A DNA stretch of 64,000 nucleotides from Firmicutes bacterium ADurb.Bin146 (lineage in GTDB: Bacteria > Bacillota > Clostridia > DUPQ01), in NCBI GenBank assembly GCA_002070475.1, contig MWDI01000039.1, positions 18,671-82,670 on the forward strand, written 5' to 3'. The translations under genes and the position numbers were made by a program. Numbering within the stretch: position 1 is the stretch's first letter; each line of letters opens with the position of its first letter. Shown piece after piece: positions 1 through 9,033 of this stretch. The notes below the pieces were generated by a model. It did no database searches, was not told where the DNA came from, and worked only from the letters and a program-made list of their open reading frames with translations.

Positions 1-867
1 ATGGAAGAAGTAATAAAAGATGCATACATTATACTTGTCACAACTCCTGCACAATACCATCAGGCAGTAGCAAAACAGATGGCACCACATCTGAAAGATA
101 AACAGACTGTTATTTTGAATCCTGGCAGGACTTTCGGGACATATGAATTCGAACAAGTTTTAAAAAATAATGGATGTAAAGCAGAAATATTGCTTGGTGA
201 AACAGACACTTTTATTTTTACATGCCGGTGCGAGAAACCTGGATATCCTCATATACACGAAATGAAGAAAAAAGTAAAGATAGCAGGTCATAATAAAGAA
301 GATACTGCAATCTTGGTAGATATGATGAACAAACTTTTTCATGATATTGAGCCTGCAAAAAGCACTCTTCATACAGGCTTATCGAATATGGGGATTATTT
401 TCCATCCTCTACCAACCTTGATGAACATAACCAGAATAGAAGCCAAAGAAATTTTTAGATATTATATAGATGGCATATCTCCTCTTGTTGCAAATATTCT
501 AGAAGAATTGGATAATGAAAGAGTTAAGATAGCAAAAAAAGCAGGAATAGAGGTTTTACCAGTTTGCGAATGGCTAAAAGAAAAATACAGTTCTATAGGA
601 AATAACCTTTATGAGTGTATACAGAATACTCACGCATATTCCAATGTACTTGCTCCCTTTGAAATCGATACCAGATATATTTATGAAGATGTTCAAACAG
701 GATGTGTACCAGTATGCTGTCTTGCGAAAGAGCTGGGAATAAAAACAAGGATATTAGATTCCGTTATAGATTGGGCATCTATAGTATATAAAAAAGATTT
801 TATGCAAACAGGAAGAAATAGTAGTAAGCTAGACATAAGGAAAATACTTAATGATAACTTAAAGTAA
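1..867 (+). CDS. NAD/NADP octopine/nopaline dehydrogenase family protein (5' end outside window)
   Basis: This is the C-terminal part of an opine-dehydrogenase-type enzyme, which would reductively join an amino acid and a 2-oxo acid using NAD(P)H. Seen: the start of a substrate-side Rossmann region (residues 9-45, with LNPGRTFGTYEF), then a long helical C-terminal domain with the family-typical HPLPTLMN segment near residue 137 and a string of conserved His/Asn positions. The nucleotide-binding GxGxxG segment expected at the N-terminus is absent and the protein is 288 residues against roughly 360 for the family, so the ATG at base 1 is probably internal and about 70 residues lie upstream. No downstream partner is transcribed with it. 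The natural substrate cannot be told from sequence. Confidence 0.7.
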   Translation: MEEVIKDAYIILVTTPAQYHQAVAKQMAPHLKDKQTVILNPGRTFGTYEFEQVLKNNGCKAEILLGETDTFIFTCRCEKPGYPHIHEMKKKVKIAGHNKEDTAILVDMMNKLFHDIEPAKSTLHTGLSNMGIIFHPLPTLMNITRIEAKEIFRYYIDGISPLVANILEELDNERVKIAKKAGIEVLPVCEWLKEKYSSIGNNLYECIQNTHAYSNVLAPFEIDTRYIYEDVQTGCVPVCCLAKELGIKTRILDSVIDWASIVYKKDFMQTGRNSSKLDIRKILNDNLK

Positions 868-914
868 AAGAGTTATTCATATTATGCAAAGAAACAATAA
901 GATATTGACTTTCT

Positions 915-948
915 AACACTCGTTAGAATGTAGTACCTAACGAGTGTT
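915..948. promoter_or_regulatory. 12-bp inverted repeat, probable TetR operator or hairpin
   Basis: AACACTCGTTAG (915-926) and CTAACGAGTGTT (937-948) are perfect inverted copies separated by 10 bases. The element lies 22 bases before the broken TetR gene and just after a TTGACT hexamer (905-910), so it may be the operator of that regulator. It could instead act as a weak hairpin terminator for the upstream gene, but there is no T-run after it. Confidence 0.5.
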
Positions 949-970
949 TGTCTATAAAAAGAGGGATCTG

Positions 971-1348
971 ATGAGCGAGACAAAGGGAAAAATATTAAGT
1001 GTATCTATTAAGGATATTTGTAAACAAGTAAAAATTAAAGAAAGTTCTGTCTGTTATCATTTTGAAAAAACATGCAATTTTTAATGAGCTATTATCTCGA
1101 TTTAAAAAAAAGCAACAGAGATGAACCGTCTTACAGTAATGATGGTTGTAGATCTACAGTAAATTGACAGTGATTTTAATAAAGAAATCAAAAAGGAATA
1201 TGATTATTGGTTATTTACAGAACTCTTGAAAGTTCAAAGCAGTATTTTCCAAATGTTGATAAAGCAAGGATTGTACAACAATGTAGATAGCGAGTATATT
1301 GCAATACAGACATATACAACATTTTTTTCAAAACAGGGAGGAATCTGA
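971..1348 (+). pseudogene. TetR-family regulator, degraded
   Basis: The helix-turn-helix of a TetR repressor is recognisable (SIKDICKQVKIKESS followed by YHF), but the gene is broken. The first helix is too short. The frame shifts at the A-run ending at 1070, giving KHAIFNELLSRF in the second frame, and returns at the A-run near 1104-1111, giving KATEMNRLTVMMVVDLQ. A TAA follows at 1160-1162. The rest continues in the original frame as a typical TetR C-terminal domain (EYDYWLFTELLKVQSSIFQM) and ends at TGA 1346-1348, directly before the next ATG. It was probably the local regulator of the SDR gene that follows and is unlikely to make protein now. Confidence 0.75.
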
Positions 1349-2017
1349 ATGTCAAACATTATTATAACAGGTGCAAACCAAGGCATTGGCTATTATTTTG
1401 CTGAACAGCTGCTTAAAGAAGGTAATAGTGTAGCTATATTTGATTTAGAAACAGATAATATCGAAAAACTAAAGACCAAGTATGGTGATAATCTTCTGTA
1501 CTACATTGTTGATGTAAGAAATCAAGATAAGATGCATTGTGCTGTCGCAAGTGTAGTTGCTGAATTTTCAGTAATAGATATTGCTATACATAATGCCTGC
1601 AAATGTACATTTAAAGCAGAATCAGATACAGATTTAGATACATATCGAGATGTATTTGATGTTAATTATTTTGGTGCATTAAGGTTAGTGAAAAGCGTTT
1701 TGCCATATATGATAAAACAGAATCAAGGAAAAATAATTTTTACAAGTTCCGGTGTCGGTGTAATGGGATTCACTCGTATATCTCCTTATGCTTCCAGCAA
1801 AGGAGCTATAGAATCTCTTGCGAAATGTTTAAAAATAGAATATGCAAGAAACAATATCTCCTTTCACATTTTTCACCCTCCTTTGACAAGAACTAAATCA
1901 TCTGCTCCATTACCTGTTCCGAAAGAATTTATGGCCTCTGCTGAGAAAGTAGGTCAAGGCTTAGCAAAAAACATTAACTCAAAACGTTTTATCATATGCC
2001 ATAACTGGCAACAATAG
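1349..2017 (+). CDS. Short-chain dehydrogenase/reductase, C-terminus lost to an in-frame stop
   Basis: A classical SDR. The Rossmann motif TGANQGIG is at residues 7-14, the D-x-R segment around 56-58, the usual NNAG is altered to HNAC (about residue 75), the catalytic Ser is in TSSG and the Tyr/Lys in YASSK. Substrate unknown. Start: ATG with GGGAGG four bases upstream, immediately after the TetR remnant's stop. The frame meets TAG at 2015-2017 after 222 residues, yet the same frame continues with protein-like sequence (FPIQMGKLMSKLTDNFANMT) to a TAA at 2114-2116, and a further shift would give a typical SDR tail ending at 2145. The native protein was probably about 265 residues. With the broken regulator upstream, the whole locus looks to be decaying. 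Confidence 0.7.
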   Translation: MSNIIITGANQGIGYYFAEQLLKEGNSVAIFDLETDNIEKLKTKYGDNLLYYIVDVRNQDKMHCAVASVVAEFSVIDIAIHNACKCTFKAESDTDLDTYRDVFDVNYFGALRLVKSVLPYMIKQNQGKIIFTSSGVGVMGFTRISPYASSKGAIESLAKCLKIEYARNNISFHIFHPPLTRTKSSAPLPVPKEFMASAEKVGQGLAKNINSKRFIICHNWQQ

Positions 2018-2149
2018 ATACAAACTATCGGTTGTTATCTTTTTCCAATTCAAATGGGTAAATTGATGTCTAAACTGACAGACAATTTTGCTAATATGAC
2101 AAAAGAGAAGAAATAAATTCTGCAGAAGCAGATAAATTAGAATAAATAT

Positions 2150-2180
2150 AAGAAGAGCGCATTAATATGCGCTCTTCTTT
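2150..2180. terminator. Bidirectional hairpin terminator
   Basis: AAGAAGAGCGCAT / ATGCGCTCTTCTT form a perfect 13-bp stem with a 4-base loop (TAAT). It sits between the converging SDR and pckG genes and has T-rich flanks on both strands, so it can stop transcription from either side. Confidence 0.85.
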
Positions 2181-2207
2181 TAGAATAACCTAATTATAAT
2201 TATTACA

Positions 2208-3971
2208 TCATTTAGCCAATCTGTTCTTAAGTTTAGCTAATTCGTCTTTAAGTTCCTTTGGTAAAGTATCTCCTATCTTTCCATAGAATTCTTCAACAGA
2301 ATTTGCATCTTCAAGCCAAAGCTTTTTGTCGACAGTTAAAAGATCTGTTAAAGTTTCTTTTGATACATCAATGCCTTCGATATTAATATCTTCATCTTTT
2401 GGTAGATAACCGATAGGAGTCTCAACTGCTCCAACCTTATTTTCACAACGGTCAAGTATCCATAAAAGAACACGAAGATTCTCACCAAAACCAGGCCATT
2501 CGAAATTTCCTTCATTGTCAAGTCTGAACCAGTTTACATGGAATATCTTAGGAACTTTGTTTCCTACATCCTTACCCATATCTAACCAGTGCTGAAAGTA
2601 ATCACCCATGTTGTATCCACAGAAAGGCAGCATTGCCATTGGATCTCTTCTTACTACTCCTACTGCTCCGCTTGCAGCAGCTGTTGTTTCTGACGCCATT
2701 ATTGAGCCAACAAATACTCCGTTTACCCAATCAAATGACTGATAAACAAGAGGGGCAGTCTTTGCTCTTCTTCCACCGAATACTATAGCTGATAGAGGAA
2801 CGCCATTAGGTGAATCAAATTCCTTGCTTATGCAAGGGCAGTTTGTTGCAGGAGCTGTAAATCTGCTGTTTGGGTGAGCTCCCTTCTCGCCTGATTCCGC
2901 TGTCCAAGGTTCGCCTTTCCAGTTGAGAGCCTTCTTAGGAGGATTCTTATCCAATCCTTCCCACCACACTGTATTGTTTTCAAGATTATGAACAACATTA
3001 GTGAAAATGGTTCCCTTTTCAGTTGAATGTAAAGCGTTAGGGTTAGATTTTATATTTGTTCCAGGAGCAACTCCGAAGAAACCGTTTTCTGGATTTATCG
3101 CCCAAAGTCTTCCATCAGGACCTTTTCTTATCCAAGCGATATCGTCTCCGACTGTCCATACTTTATAACCCTTTTTCTTGTAGATTTCAGGAGGTATTAG
3201 CATTGCAAGATTGGTTTTTCCGCATGCAGATGGGAATGCTGCCGCTATATACTTTACATCCCCGTCAGGATACTCAACACCAAGAATAAGCATATGTTCA
3301 GCCATCCATTTCTCCTGTTTTCCCTGGTAGGAAGCAATCCTCAAAGCAAAACATTTTTTGCCTAAAAGAACATTCCCGCCATAACCTGAGTTTACAGACC
3401 ATATTGTATTATCTTCCGGGAAATGGCAGATATATCTGTTTTCCTCATCAATGTCAGCTTTTCCGTGTAATCCTCTAACGAAATCATTTGAATTTCCAAG
3501 CACATCAAGCACATCATTGCCCACTCTTGTCATTATGACCATATTCAAAACGACATAAATGGAATCGGTTAATTCTATTCCTACTTTAGAAAACTTTGAT
3601 CCTACGGGTCCCATAGAATAAGGAATAATATACATTGTACGGCCCTTCATGCTTTTGCTGAAGAGTTTTCCAAGTTTTTCATATGCTTCTTTAGGTTCCA
3701 TCCAGTTATTTGTAGGTCCTGCATCTTTCTTATTTCTTGAACATATGAATGTGCGATGTTCTACGCGTGCTACGTCATTTACAGCTGTACGGTGTAAATA
3801 ACAGCCAGGAAGCTTTTCTTCATTAAGCTTGTAAAGTTCACCGGTAGCTAAGGCTTGTTGTCTTAGTTCATCAAGTTGTTTTGGGTCTCCTGTTATCCAG
3901 ACGACCTTATCAGGAGTAGTAAGAGCAGTCATCTCTTCTATCCAAGAAAGCAACATTTTGTTTTTTGTCAT
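2208..3971 (-). CDS. pckG: Phosphoenolpyruvate carboxykinase (GTP)
   Basis: Cytosolic enzyme interconverting oxaloacetate + GTP and PEP + CO2 + GDP. In a fermenting anaerobe it may run in either direction, joining C4 acids to the PEP/pyruvate pool. It belongs to the GTP class: the P-loop with the reactive cysteine reads FPSACGKTN (about residues 243-251), and other signature stretches are present (PYSMGP near 118, FRLDNEGNFEWPGFGEN near 490). At 587 residues it is close to the family norm (about 590-620). The start ATG at 3971 has GGAAGGAG nine bases upstream. It has its own promoter (4035-4063) and ends at the hairpin at 2150-2180, so it is probably monocistronic. Confidence 0.97.
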   Translation of the reverse strand: MTKNKMLLSWIEEMTALTTPDKVVWITGDPKQLDELRQQALATGELYKLNEEKLPGCYLHRTAVNDVARVEHRTFICSRNKKDAGPTNNWMEPKEAYEKLGKLFSKSMKGRTMYIIPYSMGPVGSKFSKVGIELTDSIYVVLNMVIMTRVGNDVLDVLGNSNDFVRGLHGKADIDEENRYICHFPEDNTIWSVNSGYGGNVLLGKKCFALRIASYQGKQEKWMAEHMLILGVEYPDGDVKYIAAAFPSACGKTNLAMLIPPEIYKKKGYKVWTVGDDIAWIRKGPDGRLWAINPENGFFGVAPGTNIKSNPNALHSTEKGTIFTNVVHNLENNTVWWEGLDKNPPKKALNWKGEPWTAESGEKGAHPNSRFTAPATNCPCISKEFDSPNGVPLSAIVFGGRRAKTAPLVYQSFDWVNGVFVGSIMASETTAAASGAVGVVRRDPMAMLPFCGYNMGDYFQHWLDMGKDVGNKVPKIFHVNWFRLDNEGNFEWPGFGENLRVLLWILDRCENKVGAVETPIGYLPKDEDINIEGIDVSKETLTDLLTVDKKLWLEDANSVEEFYGKIGDTLPKELKDELAKLKNRLAK

Positions 3972-4034
3972 ATTTATTTTCTCCTTCCTTCCGGAATAAT
4001 GATTAAATCAGTTTTCCAAAATTCGCCTTCTATC

Positions 4035-4063
4035 ATAATAATTCATAGCCGTAAATATGTAAA
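4035..4063 (-). promoter_or_regulatory. Sigma-A promoter of pckG
   Basis: On the minus strand TTTACA (4063-4058) is followed after 17 bases by TATTAT (4040-4035). The predicted transcript starts near 4028 and leaves an untranslated leader of about 55 bases before the pckG ATG at 3971. Confidence 0.65.
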
Positions 4064-4138
4064 GAGATATGGGCAAATTTTAAGTAAAAAACTAAAATTT
4101 ATTACTTGTATTTGTTAAGAAGAGGTTCTTTGCTACCA

Positions 4139-5089
4139 TTAAAATGAGCATATTTCTGGATGTAATCCTTCCCAAGATAATCGTGCAAGGTATAAGCCTG
4201 TGCTTCGATCTGTCTTATGTTCAAGATCAGAAACCAACCTTGAACAGCTGGATATATACCACTGGTTATTAAACAAAAAAATTTCACTTGCATGAGAGGG
4301 ACCTAAGTAATATGAATCGCAGTAAGTAAAATCTGTGTAGGAATCAGATATACAGTACTTTGTTCCACTTCCATGTCTGTAAAAAAGATAATAAAGATTA
4401 TTTTTTTTAACTAAGCAAGGAGATTCGGTTTTACAAATAATGCTTTCATAAAATGAATGTTTACGAATAAGAACTGGTCCGGCCTCTTGCCATGAAAGCA
4501 GATTCTTAGAAACCGATGCAGCAATACAGGAGAGCTTTTTGTTTTCTTTTATGTCTGCAACCCATAAAGAAATATATTTATTTTTATCTTCATCATAAAA
4601 AATATGAGGATCTCTACAGGAACAAGGAATGGACTCATTCCATAATGCCCAATCAGAAGAAGGTATGAATAAGGGATTCTTTTCATATCTTTGCCAATCA
4701 TAAAGGTTATCCGAGAATGCCAGACACATATACTGTGCTTTTGATAGGTTATGTGAAGAATAGAACATATAGAATCTTCCTTCCTTTTCATAAACATAAG
4801 GTGCGAAAATTCCTCTTTCTTCAAAATATAGTGATTGGTCATAAACAAGAGCAGGTTGCTTTTCTTCCCATGAGATTAAATCCTTACTTACTGCATGACC
4901 GATAATAACCTCATTTCCTATATCATAACAGCCTTTTCCTGTCTCTCCGTCTATATAGAATAAATGCATCTCATTACAGTGCGATATAAAGCAATGATCA
5001 TTTATGTATCTACCTTTTATTTCATAAACTTTTCTAAAACTATCTGCACAAGCCTGCGTATTATTCATAAAAATTTTCTGTATCTTCAT
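4139..5089 (-). CDS. Five-bladed beta-propeller glycosidase-like protein (GH43/GH32 type)
   Basis: A 316-residue cytosolic protein (no signal peptide) built of propeller-blade repeats. Tell-tale segments are SWEEKQPALVYDQS, GIFAPYVYEKEGRFYMFYSS, PCSCRDPHIFYDEDKNKYI, TESPCLVKKNNLYYLFYRHG and SEIFLFNNQWYISSC. The RDPHI segment, and an acidic residue before a Pro in TESP, match the positions of catalytic carboxylates in the GH43/GH32 clan, so sugar hydrolysis is likely, but the substrate is not readable. Start: ATG 5089 with AAAGG about ten bases upstream. It is upstream of pckG on the same strand (167-base gap), but pckG has its own promoter. A phosphorylase or hydrolase of another propeller family cannot be excluded. 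Confidence 0.6.
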   Translation of the reverse strand: MKIQKIFMNNTQACADSFRKVYEIKGRYINDHCFISHCNEMHLFYIDGETGKGCYDIGNEVIIGHAVSKDLISWEEKQPALVYDQSLYFEERGIFAPYVYEKEGRFYMFYSSHNLSKAQYMCLAFSDNLYDWQRYEKNPLFIPSSDWALWNESIPCSCRDPHIFYDEDKNKYISLWVADIKENKKLSCIAASVSKNLLSWQEAGPVLIRKHSFYESIICKTESPCLVKKNNLYYLFYRHGSGTKYCISDSYTDFTYCDSYYLGPSHASEIFLFNNQWYISSCSRLVSDLEHKTDRSTGLYLARLSWEGLHPEICSF

Positions 5090-5192
5090 TCTAACAGCCT
5101 TTCTTGCGTTTGCAGAAAATTATATCACTGATGCCATTTTATTCAATCTATTGATAGTGGCAGATTTATCTTTTTTCATATAAAATTAATTC

Positions 5193-5231
5193 TTAAAACT
5201 AAACCATAAAAATATGTTAGAATATTAAGAA
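5193..5231 (+). promoter_or_regulatory. Extended -10 promoter abutting a start codon
   Basis: TGTTAGAAT (5215-5223) is an extended -10 element; TTAAAA upstream is a poor -35. A transcript would start near 5230, at the ATG of the MATE gene (5231), which has no Shine-Dalgarno sequence. This suggests a leaderless or nearly leaderless mRNA. Confidence 0.4.
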
Positions 5232-6625
5232 TGATTAAGGAGCTTTATCAACCACGATTTCTGCTTCGTAAGCAGAAACTATTAGGAGAAGTTCCTTCCG
5301 CAAAAGAAGCATACGGCAGAATGTTCAAAATGGCATTCCCGTCTACCGTTGAAGCGCTTTTAGGAGGATTAACAAGTTTTGTAGATACTTTAATGGTATC
5401 TAGTCTTGGCATATCTTCAGTTACGGCTGTAGGTATTACGACTCAGCCAAGAATGATAATATTGATGCTTTTTATGGCATTAAATACTGGTGTTACAGCA
5501 TTAGTAGCAAGAAGAAAAGGCGAGAATGATGCAAAAAAGGCGAATCAGATTTTAATGCAGGCATTATTAATCTGTTTTATACTTGCCATTATTATGACAG
5601 CAGTTGGTTTATTTACTGCGAAGCCTTTACTAAGATTTGCCGGAGCAGGTGATGACTTTATTGATGATGCAGTAATGTATTATAATATCGTGACTGCAGG
5701 AACGGTATTTTCAGTACTCACTATGACAATTAATGCAGCTCAAAGAGGTGCAGGTAATACAAAAATTGCAATGACTACAAATATAGCTTCTAATGTTGTG
5801 AATGTAATTTTTAATTTTTTGCTTATTGGAGGTAGACTAGGGTTTCCGGCTCTTGGGGTAAAAGGTGCAGCAATTGCAACAGTTATAGGTATGATCGTTG
5901 CATTTATAATGGCTTGTTATTCTTTGAGGAAATCCACATTCATTTATTTCAATTTTAAAAGCTTGAAAAAATTTGATATGGGTATTGTAAAATCAATTGT
6001 TAAAATATCAGGTAATGCAGCACTCGAGGAACTGTGTTTCCGTTTTGGATTTTTTATGTATAATAAAATAATAGCTGAGCTAGGTACTCTAGATTATGGT
6101 ACGCACCTTGTATGCATCAATATATTAAATCTTTCTACAAATATTGGAAGCGGTCTTGGCATAGGAACAACAGCCCTTGTTGGTCAGACAATGGGTGAAA
6201 AGAGGAGCGATTTATCTATATTGTATGTAAAGATAGGACAAAGGATGGCTTTTTTGGTTTCTATTACTCTATCAGCAATTTTTATTTTTGGAGGCAAGAT
6301 GCTTATGGGTTTGTTTACTGATGACACAAGTATTATTGAAAATGGCTCCAAAATACTGTTAATTATGGCACTGTCAACCTTCTTTATAAATTCTCAGATA
6401 GTATATTCCGGATGCTTAAGAGGAGCAGGTGATGTAAAATTTGTTGCTACAATGGCTCTTATAAGTGTTGCTGTTATAAGACCTGGATTGTCTTATATAA
6501 TGATATATCCTATGAATTTAGGTTTAATAGGAGCATGGCTTGGTCTGCTTACAGATCAGCTGACGAGAGGTCTTGGTGGAATGATAAGATTTAAAACTGG
6601 GAAATGGACAAAAATCCGTATTTAA
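5231..6625 (+). CDS. MATE family efflux transporter
   Basis: An inner-membrane multidrug/toxin exporter of the MATE (NorM/DinF) fold, driven by Na+ or H+. The 464 residues contain about twelve hydrophobic segments in two homologous halves. The conserved first-helix region (FPSTVEALLGGLTSFVDTLM) and the half-symmetric NAAQRGAGNTKIAM / SGCLRGAGDVKFVA motifs near residues 167 and 394 are clear. It starts at ATG 5231 without a visible Shine-Dalgarno. The DUF819 permease gene follows 29 bases later in the same direction, so the two may share a transcript with the downstream dehydrogenase. The exported compound is unknown. Confidence 0.92.
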   Translation: MIKELYQPRFLLRKQKLLGEVPSAKEAYGRMFKMAFPSTVEALLGGLTSFVDTLMVSSLGISSVTAVGITTQPRMIILMLFMALNTGVTALVARRKGENDAKKANQILMQALLICFILAIIMTAVGLFTAKPLLRFAGAGDDFIDDAVMYYNIVTAGTVFSVLTMTINAAQRGAGNTKIAMTTNIASNVVNVIFNFLLIGGRLGFPALGVKGAAIATVIGMIVAFIMACYSLRKSTFIYFNFKSLKKFDMGIVKSIVKISGNAALEELCFRFGFFMYNKIIAELGTLDYGTHLVCINILNLSTNIGSGLGIGTTALVGQTMGEKRSDLSILYVKIGQRMAFLVSITLSAIFIFGGKMLMGLFTDDTSIIENGSKILLIMALSTFFINSQIVYSGCLRGAGDVKFVATMALISVAVIRPGLSYIMIYPMNLGLIGAWLGLLTDQLTRGLGGMIRFKTGKWTKIRI

Positions 6626-6654
6626 TATATATTTAACCACAGGGGGATGAATCT

Positions 6655-7794
6655 ATGTTATTGACAGTTATCCAGATTGTTTTATTCTTTGGAATACCTT
6701 ATCTGCTAGTTGTTCTTGAAAATAAATCTAAATTTATTAAAACAGTGGGTCCAATCATTTTTTGTTATGCAATAGGCATAATATGGGCTAATAGCGGACT
6801 TCCGTTAGATGCTTCTTTGTCAGATACTATTTCATCAGTATTAATACCTATTGCGATAACGCTTATTCTACTGAATTCTGATTTTCTTACCTTAAAGAAA
6901 AATGTTAAGAAAACAGGGTTATCTTTTCTCCTTTTATGTATTTCAGTTATGAGTGTTGCTGCAATAAGTGTTTTTATATTTCCCAATGTATATGAAAATT
7001 CCAAGATAGCATCAATGCTGGTCGGCTGTTATACAGGAGGGACGCCTAACCTTTTCGCAATAGGATATGGAGTAAATGCAGATAAAAACACTATTATAGT
7101 TGCAAATTTGGCAGACCAGGTTTTAGGAGGAGCATACTTCCTTTTTATCTGTACACTTGCAAAACCGTTGCTTTCGAAGTTTACAAAACAGATATCTGTT
7201 GCAACAGAAAAGACAGACTACCAAAAAGAAAGTATAGTCAGCAAGTTGACAATTCCGTTAAAAGAAAAGATAAAACAGGGAGTGATAGCAATTCTTATCG
7301 GAATAGGAGCGCTTGGTGTAAGTATAGGGATATCTTACCTTTTAACAAAACAAGCGACCAATGTAGCAGTAATAATGCTTTGCGTATCGCTAATAGGGGT
7401 AGCTTTATCATTTGTTAAAGGAGTAAGACAGAATAAAGTATCCTATCCGTTAGGGCAGTACTTTATATATGTTTTTTCATTAGCTGTAGGATCGATGGCG
7501 GATATGCAGCTTATAATTGGGCAGTCCGTACAGGTATTAGGTATAGTAGCTTTTGTTTTATTTGCTACAATGACTTTACATTTCATACTTGCCTTATTGT
7601 TAAAAATTGATGTGGATACGATAATTATCACATCAATCGCAGGGATATTCGGACCTGCTTTTATAATACCGACTGCAAAAGCAATTAAGAATGAAGGAGT
7701 CATTCTTATAGGAATAGCTACAGGGCTTTTAGGGTATGCGATAGGCAACTTTATGGGATTAAGCCTTTATGAAATTTTGAAACTGATAAATTAG
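6655..7794 (+). CDS. DUF819 family membrane permease
   Basis: A polytopic membrane protein of 379 residues with about ten hydrophobic helices and only short loops; one longer hydrophilic loop lies around residues 180-210. The segments VGCYTGGTPNLFAIGYGV (about 121-138) and IIITSIAGIFGPAFIIPTA (about 323-341) are the glycine/proline-rich hairpins typical of the DUF819 (YjcL-like) family, whose transported solute is not established. Start ATG 6655 follows GGGGGATGA. The next gene, a glycerol-1-phosphate dehydrogenase, begins eight bases after its stop and is probably cotranscribed, which hints at a phosphorylated polyol or related metabolite. Confidence 0.75.
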   Translation: MLLTVIQIVLFFGIPYLLVVLENKSKFIKTVGPIIFCYAIGIIWANSGLPLDASLSDTISSVLIPIAITLILLNSDFLTLKKNVKKTGLSFLLLCISVMSVAAISVFIFPNVYENSKIASMLVGCYTGGTPNLFAIGYGVNADKNTIIVANLADQVLGGAYFLFICTLAKPLLSKFTKQISVATEKTDYQKESIVSKLTIPLKEKIKQGVIAILIGIGALGVSIGISYLLTKQATNVAVIMLCVSLIGVALSFVKGVRQNKVSYPLGQYFIYVFSLAVGSMADMQLIIGQSVQVLGIVAFVLFATMTLHFILALLLKIDVDTIIITSIAGIFGPAFIIPTAKAIKNEGVILIGIATGLLGYAIGNFMGLSLYEILKLIN

Positions 7795-7802
7795 GAGATT
7801 AT

Positions 7803-8984
7803 ATGGAATTTAAGGATTTGGAAATAAAGGAACTTATTAAAAACACTTATTCATGTGAGTGTGGTCTAGTTCATGATCCTGGAATAGAAAAAATAGAGAT
7901 ATCGGAACAAGGAATAGAAGAAGGAGTTAGTTTTATTCTTACAAAAGCAAAAGGCACAATAATAGTTATATCTGATGAGAATACGTACAAGATAGCCGGT
8001 AAAACTGTTTTTGAAAAAATTAAAAGAAAGAATCAGGATACTTATAGTTATATAATACCTCTTAAAAACGATGTCGCAGTTGTCCCGAATGAAAGTACAA
8101 TAGGGGAAACACTGATAAGGATGCCACAGGGAATAGATTTCTTTGTTGCAGTAGGAAGCGGTGTGGTTAATGATGTCGTAAGGAATATTTCATACCATCT
8201 TGGGAAAAAATACGTGGTTATAGGGACTGCGCCATCAATGGATGGATATGCTTCGATAACATCCGCCCTTATAATAAACAATCTTAAAGAAAGTTGTCCT
8301 GGACAGGTTCCGATAGGGATATTTGCAGATATAAATATTTTAAAAAATGCTCCATATACTATGCTGACTGCAGGATTCGGTGATGTTTTATCGAAGTACA
8401 ATGCGGTAAGGGAGTGGAGATTTGGAAGAGATCTTAACAAGGAGCACTACTGTGAAAAAATCGCTGACCTTATTTGGAAAGCTGCAGATAAGTGCTCAGA
8501 CAGCGCTGCTTTATTAAAACAGAGAGACAAAAAAGCGGTAGAAAATATTATGGAAGCCCTTATTCTTTCCGGAATAGCAATGGGTATGTATACAAACACA
8601 AGACCTGGTTCAGGAGCAGAACACCATCTTGTTCATTACTGGGATGTTGAGTTCATTAAAAGAGGATGGGAACACCCTCTGCATGGCAATTCCGTAGGGG
8701 TAGCATTATGCGTAATATGCAGGCTGTATGATATTGTAAAGGACAAGCTTCCTGTTAAAGTCATGGATCTTGATACCGAGAAAATAGAAGGAATTCTGAA
8801 AAACGCTGGTTGTGAAACAGATCCAAAAGCATTAGGGATTCCTGAAGATATATTTCATGATAGTATTTTATATGGTTATCTTATGAGTAGGACAAAATAT
8901 ACTGTTCTGACACACCTTAATAAATGTAACAAAGAGCTGTTAAATAATTGCGCAGTAATGCTTACAAAGCACTATTACTCATAA
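7803..8984 (+). CDS. sn-Glycerol-1-phosphate dehydrogenase, AraM/EgsA type
   Basis: Iron-containing-alcohol-dehydrogenase superfamily enzyme of 393 residues, related to bacterial AraM and archaeal EgsA, which reduce dihydroxyacetone phosphate to glycerol-1-phosphate with NAD(P)H. Seen: VAVGSGVVNDVVRNIS (nucleotide-binding GSG), GTAPSMDGYASITSA, and the metal ligands expected for the family: Asp in FADINIL (about 174), His in GAEHHLVHYWD and His in EHPLHGNS. Start ATG 7803 has AGGAG six bases upstream, overlapping the DUF819 stop region. In bacteria the product's use is known only in part (AraM supports an archaeal-like ether lipid in Bacillus), so the role here is inferred. A typical glycerol-phosphate prenyltransferase is not in this window. 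Confidence 0.85.
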   Translation: MEFKDLEIKELIKNTYSCECGLVHDPGIEKIEISEQGIEEGVSFILTKAKGTIIVISDENTYKIAGKTVFEKIKRKNQDTYSYIIPLKNDVAVVPNESTIGETLIRMPQGIDFFVAVGSGVVNDVVRNISYHLGKKYVVIGTAPSMDGYASITSALIINNLKESCPGQVPIGIFADINILKNAPYTMLTAGFGDVLSKYNAVREWRFGRDLNKEHYCEKIADLIWKAADKCSDSAALLKQRDKKAVENIMEALILSGIAMGMYTNTRPGSGAEHHLVHYWDVEFIKRGWEHPLHGNSVGVALCVICRLYDIVKDKLPVKVMDLDTEKIEGILKNAGCETDPKALGIPEDIFHDSILYGYLMSRTKYTVLTHLNKCNKELLNNCAVMLTKHYYS

Positions 8985-9033
8985 TATTTCATTGACATAT
9001 CATATACTGGTGTATAAAATATGATTTGCGTTT

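Noticed and set aside
915..948. Rho-independent terminator for the opine dehydrogenase gene
   Set aside because: No T-run follows the stem; an operator role is at least as likely, so it is listed as regulatory rather than as a terminator.
4102..4293. Minus-strand frame of 63 codons
   Set aside because: Overlaps the end of the propeller glycosidase in another frame and has no ribosome site or recognisable domain.
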